Source: Anthoceros angustus (Eukaryota; Streptophyta; Anthocerotopsida; Anthocerotales; Anthocerotaceae). Taken from it: 64,000 nt of DNA. Every line of letters starts with the position of its first letter. Positions within the stretch are counted from its first letter, which is position 1. The stretch spans positions 558,001 to 622,000 of the forward strand of contig MU008166.1 of NCBI GenBank assembly GCA_010909165.1, given 5' to 3'. Below, in pieces: positions 1 to 11,800 of this stretch. The position numbers and the translations under genes were made by a program. The notes beneath the pieces are model-generated. The model had not been told where the DNA came from. It ran no database searches and was given only the letters and a program-made list of their open reading frames with translations.

Positions 1-1790
1 GCAACGGAATGGGGAAAAGGTATATTGCAGTGTGAAGGTAGAGGCAGCCGCCAGCCACGCATGCGCTGGCCACGTGCCGCCACCCGCCGGCGTGTGTCGC
101 GAGCCTCGGGCCGGGCGGGCGGGCGGGTGGCGGGCTCTGCTTCCTGGTTCCCTTGGGTCAAAGGGCTGGGCCGAGCGGGTCAATGGGACCTGCGACGTCA
201 GCGCTTTACAGCTTGCCAAGTACTGGGGCGTGGCGCGGCGTGGCGTGGCGTGGCCAGGAGCGGCAAGCCTTTTCCCGGTCAAGTACGCTGCAGCCGGTAC
301 CAGGCGCATTCCATTATTTTTAAAAGCCACACCCACTTTCGTGGCGCTTCTGTAATTCCGCTCATTCTGCGCGGAGTTATGGACGGCCCAGCTGGCTGCC
401 CAGGGCTTTTCCAACTTTTCATGCTTCCCTTCATCATCGACTCATCATTGGTTTTCGAATGCACTCCACGCTCTCAACCCATTGTTTACTCATTCCACAG
501 CCTGTCCATTAGTTAAATTTTATTTATATATAAATAATTTTAATATGTAAGAACAACATCTTTTTAGTATGACATAGAAACAATCAAGGACATAAGCTCC
601 CTTCACATAGTTGGTGTTTTAATTTTTTAGAGAATGATGAGAGCTTTATAAAAAAATGAATAATACAAATGAGCTTTGCACATGAGTACAAATAGAAGAG
701 TACAAATAGAAGGGTTGTGTGGGTGAAAGAATGTGGACGGCATGAATTGGATTTGTGTGGCCAATACAGGCGTTTTATCGTTAGAGCAGAGAGGCTTAGC
801 AGCAGCGGCATTCTAAGCCGTGGTAGCCTAGGATTCCATGGGGTGCCAAAACTTAAATGTGCCGTCATTTTTAGCAGTGCCCTTAGCTATATGTAGAGGG
901 TCGTGCTACTCTGTACTCAGACTTTGTGCAATGAACGAGGCTGTGCTTCTAGCTCCAGGGTATCAGCCTTGTGTGTCGCTTGCTGAACATGTTGCCTTGC
1001 TGGTGTGTGCTGTGCCGAACACTCTGTTGCTGATCAGTCTTGGGTGACGGCATCCCTCCTACATGATACATTCAGGGTGAGGTAAGAGTGTTGGGAGTTG
1101 GAATGCATTGAGTGCCGGACTTCATACCCTCATAGCAGCACTTTTGGTACCATTATCATACCATACTATAGCAAGGTGAGTCCATTGTGTGAGTCTCAAC
1201 ATTCTGTTAAGAGGAATCGTGAAGTTACAGTGTCACCTGCTGTAGCAAGTGTAGGAGAGAGGGGTAAGGACCTAGCTGCATAGGTGAGTCTCTTACCTTT
1301 GTAGAAGGAAGTAGTTATCAGTGTCACGAAGAGTCCAACCCAAAGACCCTAAGCACAACACAAGGGAGAACCAGTAGCAAGCCACAACCCCACCCAATCA
1401 GCAATCAGCCGAGTTTCCTCAGCCAGAATTGAATGACGCTAAGAGCAGACAAAAACGAGGCACCAACCCTATCCAACTACCGAGCAATGACACACTTGTT
1501 ATGAATGCTTCTGAATATGGCAACCTGCTCAAGTGATATGGACTTTTGCCGAAATTCTTGGAATAGGGGAGCACCAACCTGGACCAACCTGAAACATGAT
1601 CACATTGCTCTAGCCCTAAAGCATCCACGCGATCACGCCCGATACAGGTGGACCAGGAAAGCAAGGGCTGTTAGTCTACGAGCAATACACACACAATGAC
1701 GACAAATGGCACAAAACGTTCGGATGCACAATATTGGATGAGTTAACCTGGTTACCTCAATGAGAGGAAGGGAAGATGAATTTGTGCTTA
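1..1790. other. Intergenic, no gene recognised
   Basis: No reading frame here shows a recognisable domain. The first 350 bases are GC-rich, with a run of four GGG blocks separated by single bases at about 113-127 and a short GGCGT-type repeat at about 228-255. The rest is AT-rich non-coding-looking DNA. The short frames present lack conserved motifs and overlap in several phases. Confidence 0.5.
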
Positions 1791-1791
1791 C

Positions 1792-2085
1792 CCATTGGCA
1801 AAACATTGAAAGAGATCTTCTTAAATATTCATAGGCCTCTTTGAAATATTTCTTCTCATAGAATGTCAACTCCATAGCAACCTCTTTATTGAGATGTCTA
1901 TCTCAGCTAAAAAGATCATCCTCCTTTGTTGCCCAAATAAGATTATCTGAGGCAAGCTTCACATGATCAAGATCCTGAGCTGTCAGGAGGCTGCAAAATG
2001 TTTGCCCTATCACATTGCATTTATAAATGACCATAAACTCCTCAGGCACACATATGCAATCAACCTTTCCTCCAAACCTTACCAA
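1792..2085 (-). pseudogene. Possible coding exon, unknown protein, with in-frame stop
   Basis: On the minus strand one frame runs from 2085 to a good splice-donor match (TGG|GTAAG) at 1792. It is broken by a single in-frame TGA at about 1903. The downstream part is charged and helical (MELTFYEKKYFKEAYEY and on), and the upstream part includes LTAQDLDHVKLASDNLIW. The composition looks like real protein rather than chance. I do not recognise the family. It may be an exon of a decayed gene, or an exon pair with a tiny intron that removes the stop. No neighbouring exon could be assigned. Confidence 0.3.
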
Positions 2086-2289
2086 GTTAACACTACCACG
2101 CTACCACTTCGTCATCGCTTGCAGCAATATATACCAACCAAGCCACAGCTACAGGCAGGTTCCTCCCCAATTTCCTACGAGCATTGGTCGTGCATTCAAA
2201 AGTCCCAGCCAATGATATTTCCTTATCGATTATAATTTTGTTGTCGAAATTCCTTAAGCGTGAAAAAAAATAATAGAGTGGCACCACAG

Positions 2290-4870
2290 TGGGTTTAAGT
2301 TTTTATTTGAAGATGGATAAAACAGATCTTGCATGTATATAAGTCCTTGTTAGTAACATTTAAGAGCGCTACGGACGAAGATTCAAAAAAGATTTCAAAC
2401 AATATGCGTTACTTCAACTTTGAATATGTTTCCCCTAATTCATTAAATCATAAGAATGGTTGGACTGAATGAGAACCGTCTTGTTCGATGACATCAGTTA
2501 TATCCGACAAAAACAAAACCAACGTTTAGTCTCATTACGGTCAATTCAACTAGTGGCACTCTCCCAACAAGATTGTTACCATTTTTTAGAAGAACTAGTC
2601 CTTCAGGTTCGCTGCTATTTATAGCTAAGATCTTGCAATTGATGCTACAAAATCAATCCGTTGGGTTATGATGATCATCTTGCTCGGCCAATGTCCTGTC
2701 GCATGTTTTGCACATGTGATATCATTTCCCATTTGGTTTTCCTTCTTGTCTGTTAGTTCCCAAGAAATATGCTTCGCAACTATTAGATTGACAAGTATAG
2801 GTATGCAAGAGATTAATATTTTTACCAGTAAGTATCTCCGCATTTTCGTCAAAGTTTAAAGATGGCACATATGAACATCTTCGTAGATAAAGGATGTGAT
2901 AACTTGCATGATTTTGTTGTTCTCCTATCGGACAAAGTGGTCCTTCATGATAAGTAACACAATATTTTTGTCAATTCAGATATGTCTTATTGTGTCTAGC
3001 TCTATCTACTCCATAATATCTGCAAGGCCTTGGCTGCCATCTTTCAAGACTTCCTGGGGGCTTAGGTTTGGTCCCTGTTGTTCACTAATTCTACGATCCA
3101 ACATGTAAGGACAATATCACCTAAAACTACATTCCTTGCATGATCCATTGTAGCACAATATCAGCTTAAACTACATTCCTTAGGAAAAATTATCACCCGA
3201 AACGACATTCCTTGTACGTCTCCCGTTGTGCAAGTCCTTGGATTGAAGTGGATGTATCTTTCTTACCAGAGGTGTTCTATACTAGAGAAACGGGCGCTAT
3301 CATTGAAACGCGCGCGTGTGGCATGGCAGGCCCCGGTAGCTCAGGAAGGCAAATGGGAGGGCGCCGGGTGTGTAGAGATTGAACGCATTATGGGGATACA
3401 TAGATTAGGTCAGGGGTGACGTAGTAGTAGGTGCTGACCAATGGTCACTTTTGTCAGAAACACTTGCCTCAGCCTCTCCAATTTTGTGAAGGCCATAGTC
3501 GATCAGAACATTTGAACTAGGGCTATTTTGAGTTTTTCCTAGTGATTACCGATGGGGATGCTGGCCTCTATGTATTAGCTAGGAAGCCAGGTAGATGCCA
3601 TGCAGTTGTGCAGAATTTGCCTCGAACTAGGCTGAAATTTTCAGCCTCCAAGAGTCGTTCCCTTTGAAGGCTGTATTTTTTTATTGTGCGTGAGTCGGAT
3701 GAAGGCAAAGCACACACCATTGAAAAGCCTGTGAATGCACGAGGCAAGGCTCATTTTCCTAAATTTATTGATCCCAAGATGTGGACGGAAAAATGATAGG
3801 GTCAAGATCGGGAAATAGGCCAGCACCACCCCGGTCATTCTCGGATTAAAAATGGCTGGCAGAACCGTCGGCAGGAATGACTTTTCAAAAATGCCTGGCA
3901 GAACTGTCGGCAGGAATGACTTTTCAAGTTTCGAAAGGGTGCGTTCACCAGTTACTATCAGTTCGGACATAGATTCATCAGTCTGCGTTACTTTTATCCT
4001 AAAATTTTCGCACACCTTTTTCAAATGGGGTGATTAATGATCGTACAAAATTGCAGTTGTCTTGATGCATTAGCTACTGACGGCCTAGGTACTAGTTTTT
4101 TCTAGCGGACCACTACCTCGATTTTGTGGACTCAGGCTGACTCCTTGTCCTTTACGGAAATAGGATCTATTGTTTGTCTCTTTTATAAGAGGGCATTGCC
4201 TAGGTCTGCACCTCCTTGCGACCGATTTTCACAAGATCCAAAACACCGTCACTTGGACAAGTGGTACCGACATTCATACTGATGCAAGCGGCTGCCCGGC
4301 TACAACCCTCTCCTGCGGGTGGTGGCCATGCTTTACCTGAAAAAGACCACATATTCACCATGAGGGCACGCATGACACACCATGACCTACAAACAAACAA
4401 GAAAACCACCAGGTTCGCTTTACACTGCTTACCGCGTGCTTGAGTGCGTATACACATCCCATAGATAGCTCACAGTGTGCTTTGGAGCCTACGAAGAGCT
4501 TGACAAGCAGCGCACAACTTTAACCAGCATCTGCAGCATAGGGCCAGAAGTCAGCACGGACAACATGGTATGACCATGGCACAATGGGTACCGACAAATA
4601 TATCTATCACCTTCACAGGTTACGCAGTGACAAGCTCAAGAGTTGGTGTGATACTAGACTTTCACCAGGAGACTGCTTAGTGGTAGCTCAGAATCTTTGG
4701 CTATATATGCATTCCAAGGGTCATCGAAACTGTGGAATCTAATGATAAGCATTGAACTGGCCAGTTCTGACGAGCCAGACATTCCGTTGGCCAGACTCCT
4801 CCAATTCCCGCTCCTGCTACACGCGACAGATGAACCTCTTACCACGCTTCGCAACTTGCAATCTGGCAAA
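2290..4870. other. Intergenic; no gene, minor degenerate repeats
   Basis: No supported gene. At about 3105-3215 a loose repeat of roughly 40 bases recurs three times around the words ATCACCTAAA / ACATTCCTTG. The part nearest 4877 is presumably the 3' flank of the minus-strand PPR gene. Short open frames on both strands overlap each other and show no motif. Confidence 0.45.
3851..3928. repeat. Two-copy 39 bp tandem repeat
   Basis: Two adjacent near-identical 39 bp units, each containing GTCGGCAGGAATGACTTTTC. They differ at a few positions (GGCTGG/GCCTGG, ACCGTC/ACTGTC). Function unknown. Confidence 0.85.
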
Positions 4871-4877
4871 TTGTTGA

Positions 4878-7841
4878 TTATATATATTTGAGACAGATCA
4901 GTCCTTGTGTAAAACGTTGTCCATATATAACAGTTCGCTTGTCCACTTTGGATATGTAGGCCGTGTTATTTTGACCATAAACACAAACCCGGAGACATTT
5001 CAGGATGAGTAATAATGAGTGATGATCCACAGGTACAACTGATCCAGCTTCCTGCGTTCCAAAGAACGGGTGTTTAGGCTCTGTGTATGAACCTCCACTA
5101 TCAGTATGCTTCAGATCTTCAACCAAAAAACTATGCACCTGGCCGTCTAGGTCTGTCCACAAGCTTTGGCCTGGCTGCTTCAAGGCCCTGATCCCTTTTC
5201 TCCTCACCTGCATATCCTGTGCCTGCTCCCACATTTGCACACTGGTGTATATGTTCGACATCAACACATACGCTGCTGCATCTGTCTTGTCTAGCTTCAC
5301 TGCTTCATCAAAAGCAAGGAGCCCCATCTCCACGTTCCTCCACTTCTGACAAGCACCCAAGAGAGTGTGCCAAACTGCAGCATCAGGCAATACAGGCATT
5401 GTGTGTACCATTCCTAGTGCCTCCTCCAGTTGGCCTGCACGACCGAGGAGATCCACCATGCATGTGTAGTGCTCCACCGAGGGAGTCACACCAGAGTGTC
5501 CAGTCATAGCTTCAAAGTATCTCTGTCCCTCGTTCACTAGCCCCACATGACTGCATACTGTTAAAACACTCAGAAGCGTGGCACTGGCTGGCTGTATGCC
5601 ATCCTCTCTCATTCTACGAAACAGGTCAAAAACCATCTCACTGTTACCTTCTCGGGTGTAACCTGAGATCAGAGCATTCCATGCGACAACATCTCTTTCG
5701 GGCAATGCATCAAACACCTGCTGTGCATCAACCATGCTCCCCGACTTGGCATACATGTCTACCAAACTGACAGCTACATGAACATCAGTTTGGAGGCCTT
5801 GCTTTTCAATCTGGACATGAAGCTCCCTTCCCAGCTGCAAAGCAGCCACATGCGCACAAGCTTGCAAGAGGCATACGAAAGTGACTGAGTTAGGGGCAGC
5901 AATCCCTTCTTCTTGCATTGCCCTGTACAGACGAAGAGCTTCCTGACCCATGCCCTGCTGGGAATACCCTGCTATCAGAGTGGTCCATGAAACGACATTC
6001 TTTTGGCAAAGCCCGTCAAATACAACTTGTGCCTCTTCCAAGTTCCCACACTTTGCATACATGTTCACCAAACTATTAGCTACAATCACCTCGCACTGAA
6101 ATCCACATTCTCTGATTTGAGCATGAAGTTGCATCCCCATGTCCAAAGCCGGGGTGCCCAAACTTGCACATGCCTGCAGGAGGCACACAAAAGTCACAGA
6201 ATCAGGGGCAATCATGCCCTCTTCTTGCATGGCCCTGTAGAGACCAAGAGCTTCCTGACCCATGCCCTGCTGGGAATACCCTGCTATCATGGCATTCCAT
6301 GTTACTACATTCTTTTGACCGTGACCAAGTCCATCAAACACACGCTGTGCATCCTCTAAGCTGCCACACTTCGCATACATGTTCACCAAACTGTTGGCTA
6401 CGAACACATCGGCCTGGAGCCCTTGCTCTCCAATGTGGGCATGAAGCTGCTTCCCGTTCTCCAGAGCCACGGTGCCCACACTTGCACAGGCCTGCAGAAG
6501 GCAGACAAATGTCACACAGCTGGGTGCATCTATGCCTGTCTCTTGCATAGCACCATAAAGATGAAGGGCTTCGTGACCCTTTCCCTGCTCGGAATATCCT
6601 GCTATCAGAGCAGTCCATGTCACCACATTCTTTTGACCAAGTCCGTTGAACACACTCCGGGCCTCCTCTAGACTGCCACACTTTACATACATGTTCACCA
6701 GGCTACAACCTAGAACAGCATCCATCATAAGACCTCGTTTTCCAATCTGTGCATGAAGCTCTATTCCCTTCTCTAAGGCTGGGGTACCCACGCTTGCACA
6801 CGCCTGCAGCAGACAGACAAATGTCACAGAATCGGCTACAGCCATGCCTTCCTCTTGCATAGCACTGTAGTGATAAAGGGCTTCCTCACCCATGCCCTGC
6901 TGAGAATATCCTGCAATCAGAGCTGTCCAGGTTACCACATCCTTCCGACTCATTCCGTCAAACACTTTTCGAGCCTCATCCAAGCTGCCACACTTTGCAT
7001 ACATGTCCACCAAGCCATTACAGACAAACAAATCACCATCAGCCCCAGCTGCCAACACATCGGCATGCACCTGCTGCCCAGTTTCTAAGTCTGCTCCCCT
7101 TGCACAAGCCTGAAGAGCGGCTACAAACACATGGCCATCCGGATGCGAGCTCGACCCCCGCATCCGGTAGTACAGCTGTATGGCCCGCTTATCTTGCCCG
7201 TGTTTGACATGCGCAGAAATTATGGCAGACCACGTGAAGGCATCTGGTCTGGCAACCAGTTCAAATACATCCATTGCTTCACCCAACCTGGCATGAGCCG
7301 CATACATCCGCAAGACGTGGTTGCACAAGAACGTGTCCCCCTCACACCCCCCTTTCACTATGACAGCATGCACACGGCGACCCAGAACCAGATCCTTCTT
7401 ACCCACACAGCCCTTCGCAACAGTATAAAAGACTGGCTGAGAAATCCGACAGCCAGTCTCCACCAGAATACCCAGAGCCTCAACAGCCTCAGCGAGCTGC
7501 CCCTGGTCACACAGCTGCCTCACAGTCGCGGCCGTTAAGCCCTTCTCGCATCCTCCAGGCGAAGCCAGAATCTGGCCGGACGGTGCTGGCTTCATTGCAA
7601 GGCTCCCGCAAGCCTGCTCGTTGGGCCTCAGCCTCAGGCTCGCGCTCTTCCACCTGTCATCCCACCACCTCTCCGTTGTTAGGTGCACAGAACCTGTTGA
7701 CACAAGAGGCTGCGCCGCCCTCTGTGTAGCAGACCACGCAGCCATGATTAGCAGACGCCCAGCGTGACGACACGACTGACTGCGGTGTACATCCACGGGG
7801 GCTTTCGGAGGCCGAGCTGCTAAGCACAATCTCTTGAACAC
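4878..7841 (-). CDS. PLS-class PPR protein with decayed DYW tail
   Basis: A 987-residue uninterrupted frame. Residues 1-75 are rich in R, S and A with few acids, as in organelle transit peptides. From about 105 to 790 come PLS triplets of about 101-103 residues, marked by the recurring [28 protein letters not shown] and TFVCLLQACAS. The last module (MVDLLGRAGQLEEA, about 796) leads into E1/E2 helices and a PG-like box near 888. The DYW region is broken: the HxE zinc/catalytic segment is missing, only LRVC and ISKVDKRT remain at about 950-970, and the protein ends KYI instead of DYW. The family binds organellar RNA for C-to-U editing, splicing or stability. Without an active deaminase it could bind RNA and recruit a partner, or be at an early stage of decay. 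The neighbour at 8810 is divergently transcribed. The ATG at 7841 is the first in frame. Confidence 0.88.
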   Translation of the reverse strand: MFKRLCLAARPPKAPVDVHRSQSCRHAGRLLIMAAWSATQRAAQPLVSTGSVHLTTERWWDDRWKSASLRLRPNEQACGSLAMKPAPSGQILASPGGCEKGLTAATVRQLCDQGQLAEAVEALGILVETGCRISQPVFYTVAKGCVGKKDLVLGRRVHAVIVKGGCEGDTFLCNHVLRMYAAHARLGEAMDVFELVARPDAFTWSAIISAHVKHGQDKRAIQLYYRMRGSSSHPDGHVFVAALQACARGADLETGQQVHADVLAAGADGDLFVCNGLVDMYAKCGSLDEARKVFDGMSRKDVVTWTALIAGYSQQGMGEEALYHYSAMQEEGMAVADSVTFVCLLQACASVGTPALEKGIELHAQIGKRGLMMDAVLGCSLVNMYVKCGSLEEARSVFNGLGQKNVVTWTALIAGYSEQGKGHEALHLYGAMQETGIDAPSCVTFVCLLQACASVGTVALENGKQLHAHIGEQGLQADVFVANSLVNMYAKCGSLEDAQRVFDGLGHGQKNVVTWNAMIAGYSQQGMGQEALGLYRAMQEEGMIAPDSVTFVCLLQACASLGTPALDMGMQLHAQIRECGFQCEVIVANSLVNMYAKCGNLEEAQVVFDGLCQKNVVSWTTLIAGYSQQGMGQEALRLYRAMQEEGIAAPNSVTFVCLLQACAHVAALQLGRELHVQIEKQGLQTDVHVAVSLVDMYAKSGSMVDAQQVFDALPERDVVAWNALISGYTREGNSEMVFDLFRRMREDGIQPASATLLSVLTVCSHVGLVNEGQRYFEAMTGHSGVTPSVEHYTCMVDLLGRAGQLEEALGMVHTMPVLPDAAVWHTLLGACQKWRNVEMGLLAFDEAVKLDKTDAAAYVLMSNIYTSVQMWEQAQDMQVRRKGIRALKQPGQSLWTDLDGQVHSFLVEDLKHTDSGGSYTEPKHPFFGTQEAGSVVPVDHHSLLLILKCLRVCVYGQNNTAYISKVDKRTVIYGQRFTQGLICLKYI

Positions 7842-8809
7842 GCAACGATTTGCATGTGGATTTGCATGTGGAAAGTGTGCGAGCTGCGTTAAAGCGAACT
7901 ATGCGAGCAGGCTTGGAGGACCCAAACCGGCTCGCATGCTTCGCTCCAACGCTGCTTCGAAGACTTCGCGTCGCTCCAGAAGCTATGGCGGCTGGAAGAT
8001 CTCAGGCATGTCAGCGGCTCTCTAGGGTTGGAAGACCATAAAATGGCGTTGCTGAAAGCTGGCTGGTCGGTAGTGTCCTCGCGATGTTTTTGAAGTGGAG
8101 CAAGGAACTGGACCGGAGGACGGCATCCATAATATTATATATTAAATTAATATATTTTAACTGTCAAATGAAATTAATTTATTTGCCCTGGGGGCAAACT
8201 GAGGGGATACTTCCAACTGCGAATAATAGGCTAGCCAAACGAAACTGATGAAGGTTACCAGCAAGAGCTCCAATATTTGAGACGAACCAGAGACAAGGAT
8301 GCTGTGATGTTGCTGGCTGGTGTATGTCCTGCTGGCATGTAGAAGATGTTCCATGCGGAACATTCATGGGAATCAACGGCAGCTTGCTGAGGCTGTGGAG
8401 GCTTTGGGAGTTTTGGTGCACACGGACTGTCACATTCCGCAACTTGTATTTCACATGGTTATGAAAAAATGTATGGCTAAGAAGGATTTGTCTCTGGGTG
8501 GCCGTGCCCATGCTCTCAGGGTGAGAAAGGGGTACGAGTCGGATAGCTGGAAGCTTCATTGAGAAAGATCGTGGCTGTCGGTCGTGGTGAGCACAAACAT
8601 GAGATGCTGCCGTTGCAGGAGCCTGATTGAAGGGAAAGCAGGGCCCCGCAGCCCTGTGGAAGTATGGTGCAGATATTTGTCGTCGTTGGGTGGAGCAGTG
8701 GTTCGACGCAGGGCTGCACCGGTTGCTTCCTTGCCAGGTGTTACATGTACGTTCTTGTTCATACAGGGCTTGACAATGTCGTTCTCGGCTGTGGGGACTG
8801 ACATTTTTC
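7842..8809. promoter_or_regulatory. Shared upstream region of divergent PPR genes
   Basis: About 970 bases separate the two PPR start codons. It includes an AT-rich stretch at 8128-8160 with TATATTAAAT-type words and the PPR fragment annotated below. The promoter role is inferred only from the divergent gene layout; no individual element is certain. Confidence 0.35.
8371..8562 (+). pseudogene. Fragment of a PPR N-terminal module
   Basis: About 63 residues (QLAEAVEALGVLVHTDC, then MVMKKCMAKKDLSLGGRAHAL) match the first PPR-like module of both neighbouring large PPR proteins, as in QLAEAVEALGILVETGC of the minus-strand gene. The frame ends at a TGA at 8560 and no further PPR units follow in it. 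It may be a remnant of a former copy, or an old 5' exon of the plus-strand gene at 8810. The first reading is preferred because the downstream gene has its own equivalent module. Confidence 0.6.
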
Positions 8810-11800
8810 ATGGAATTGACAGTCGACGGACCAGGACACTTGTTGTTGCGCTTCGGGAATGAGCAGAAAGACTACCAGTTTACAGATTCACTGCACAGAG
8901 CCACGCAGGATTTGCCTCGATTCCAGCTCAGAGAGGACCCTGACAATTCTAGGTTCGCAACACCAGTTGTCGCTTGCTTGATTGTATGGCATTTTGTTGC
9001 TGCACAGCTGATTGTAAGTTCATCGAGATGTTCTGCGTTCTTGTATTTACAGACTGGTCGATTTTGCAGAGTGGCAGCGTTGGAGGTCGGAATCTGGAAC
9101 AAACTCTGCGAGGAAGGACTGCTTACTGAAGCCTTGGAAGCCTTGGATCTCCTGGTGCACCGGGGATCGTATGTTCCAACATATTCCCTATACCGTGCCC
9201 TCAGGCGGTGTGTTGCTGAGAAGGATGCAGTTGCTGGCATTGAGTTTCATGGTCTCACGGTTGAGAGTGGGTATGAGTCAAGCACATTCCTGGCCAGCCA
9301 CATCATCCGCATGTATATCTCGCACGGAAGACTGCAGGAAGCAACACATTTCCTGAACACACGGGCTGTAGCAGACACCTCTATCTGGAATTGCATAATC
9401 CTAGCAAATGCTGAACGTGGTAATTCGACACAGGTCGTAGCACTCTACAGACGGATGCAACAGTTAAGTTTAAAGCCAAGCACCTATATACATGTGGCAG
9501 TTTTAAGAGCGTGTGCCTGTGTCGGAGACTTGGTATTTGGAGAGGAGGTCCATGCTGACATTGTTCGGAGCAAAGTTGAGCTGAATGTATTTGTTGGCAG
9601 TAGTTTGATTGACATGTATGCTAAGTGTGGGAGCTTGGAAGATGCTCGCAAAGTATTTGACAGTTTACCTGGGAGGGATGTGGTGACATGGAATGCCATG
9701 ATTGCAGGGTATGCTCAGCATGGCCTTTGTCACCAAGCCCTGGCACTTTATGCAAGTATGGAGCAAGAGGGCATTATTCCAGCTGATCGTATCACATTTG
9801 TGTGCCTGCTGAAAGCATGTGGTAGCACGGGGGCTTTGCAAGAGGGCAAGGAGCTTCACTTGCAGATAAAGGGAAGGGGGCTGGAATCAGATGCCATTAT
9901 TGGTAACAGCTTGGTGGACATGTATGCAAAATGTGGGAACCTAGGGGATGCTCGGAAAGTGTTTGATAGATTGTCCACAAAAGATGTGGTGACATGGAAT
10001 ACCATGCTCAGTGGATATGCCAACCAAGAGCTTGGTAAGGAAGCTCTGACTCTGTATGAAAGTATGCAGTTGGATGGATTTGTTCGAGCTGATCGCATCA
10101 CATTCTTGTGCATCTTGAAAGCATGTGCTAGCACTGGGGCATTATCCATTGGTGAGCTAGTCCACCGCCAGATTGAGGAAAGGGGGTTGGAAACTGATGT
10201 TGTGGTTGGCAGCAGCTTGATAGATATGTATGCAAAATGTGGGAGCTTGCGAAATGCTCGCAGACTGTTTGACAATCTACCAACTAGAAATGTGGTCACC
10301 TGGAATGCCATGCTTACAGGATATGTACAGCACATGCTTTTTGGAGATGTCTTCTCTCTGTATGCAGACATGCAAAAGGAAGGAAGGACTCCAGCGGACC
10401 ATGTTACATTTGTTTGCCTACTGAAGGCATGTGCGAACACAGGGGCATTACAGCAAGGCAAACACTTTCATTTTGAGATTCAGGAAAGCGGGATAGAATC
10501 CAATGTAATCCTTGGCAACAGCCTGGTAGAGATGTATGCTAAATGTGGAAGTCTGAAGGATGCCCGCAGAGTTTTTGACAATTTGCAGACCAAAGATGTG
10601 GTGTCATGGACTACGATGATCACAGGGTATGCTCAGCATGGACTTGGTATGGAAGCCCTTACGCTGTATGCAAGTATGCAACAAGAGGCTCTGTCTCCAG
10701 TTGATTGTGCCACGTTCGCATGTCTGTTGAAAGCATGTGGCGCTCTGAGTGCATTACGTGAAGGTCAGGAGCTTCACCGCCAGATTCAGGAAGCAGGACT
10801 GGAGACTGATGTCCATATCCAGAAGTGCCTTCTAGACATGTATATCAAATGCAGCAGCCAAGAGGATGCTCGCAGTATCCTTGACAAGCTGCAGGCCGAG
10901 GATTCTGTGACAGCAACCTCCATGATCACGGGGTATGCCAAACAGGGCAGCCTTGTGGATGCTCGTTCAGTGTTTGACCGTTTGCAGGCCAAAGATTTGG
11001 TGGCATGGACTGCCATGATTGCAGCGTATGCCCAGCATGGCCTTGGTCAGGAAGCTCTTGCGCTGTATGCAAATATGAAACTGGAGGGCATCACTTCAGC
11101 TGACCCTGTTATGTATGCGTGCCTTTTGAAAGCATGTGCAAGTGTTGGAGCTTTACAGCAGGGAGTGCAGCTTCATTCTGAGATTAAGGACAGGGGACTA
11201 GAAGCCAATGTGGCCATAGGTAGTAGCCTGGTAGACATGTATTTCAAATGTGGTAGGATGGAGGATGCACGGCAACTGTTCGACCGATTGCCATCCAAAG
11301 ATGTTGTGACATGGAATGCTCTGTTGAACGGGTACGCCCAAGGTAATGAGGGTAAGATGGCAGTGAAGTGCTTCCAGGAGATGGAGCGGAATGGGGTGGT
11401 GCCTGATGACACCACGTTTTTGTGTCTCCTTGTTGCATGCAGTCACCAGGGCCTAGTGGAGGAGGGCCAGCAGTACTTCCAGACGATGGCAGAGAAACAT
11501 GGTATTAAACCTTCTGAATATCATCGGAATATCATTGTTGACCTGCTTGGCCGATCAGGCTACCTAGAGAAGGCAGAAAATATGTTGCAAAATATGCCCT
11601 TTGAGAGTGACGCTGTGGGCTGGAGAGCTTTGCTGAGTGCCTGCAAAAGCCATGGTGACTTAGCACGTGGAAAGCGATGCTTTGACCATCTTGTGCGACT
11701 GCAACCCCAAGATGCCGCCCCTTATGTGCTTTTTGCAGATATTTGTGCAAATGCTGGTAGGTGGGGGGATGTAAAGAGAATAGAACACTTGAGAAGGTCT

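Noticed and set aside
25-516. 163-codon plus-strand frame at the left edge
   Set aside because: GC-driven, overlapped by another frame, no recognisable motif; may at most be an untranslated region.
5083-7538. Plus-strand open frames opposite the first PPR gene
   Set aside because: They are antisense shadows of repeated PPR codons and have no motifs of their own.
9484-11446. Minus-strand open frames opposite the second PPR gene
   Set aside because: Antisense shadows of the PPR repeats, with up to 201 codons but no domain.
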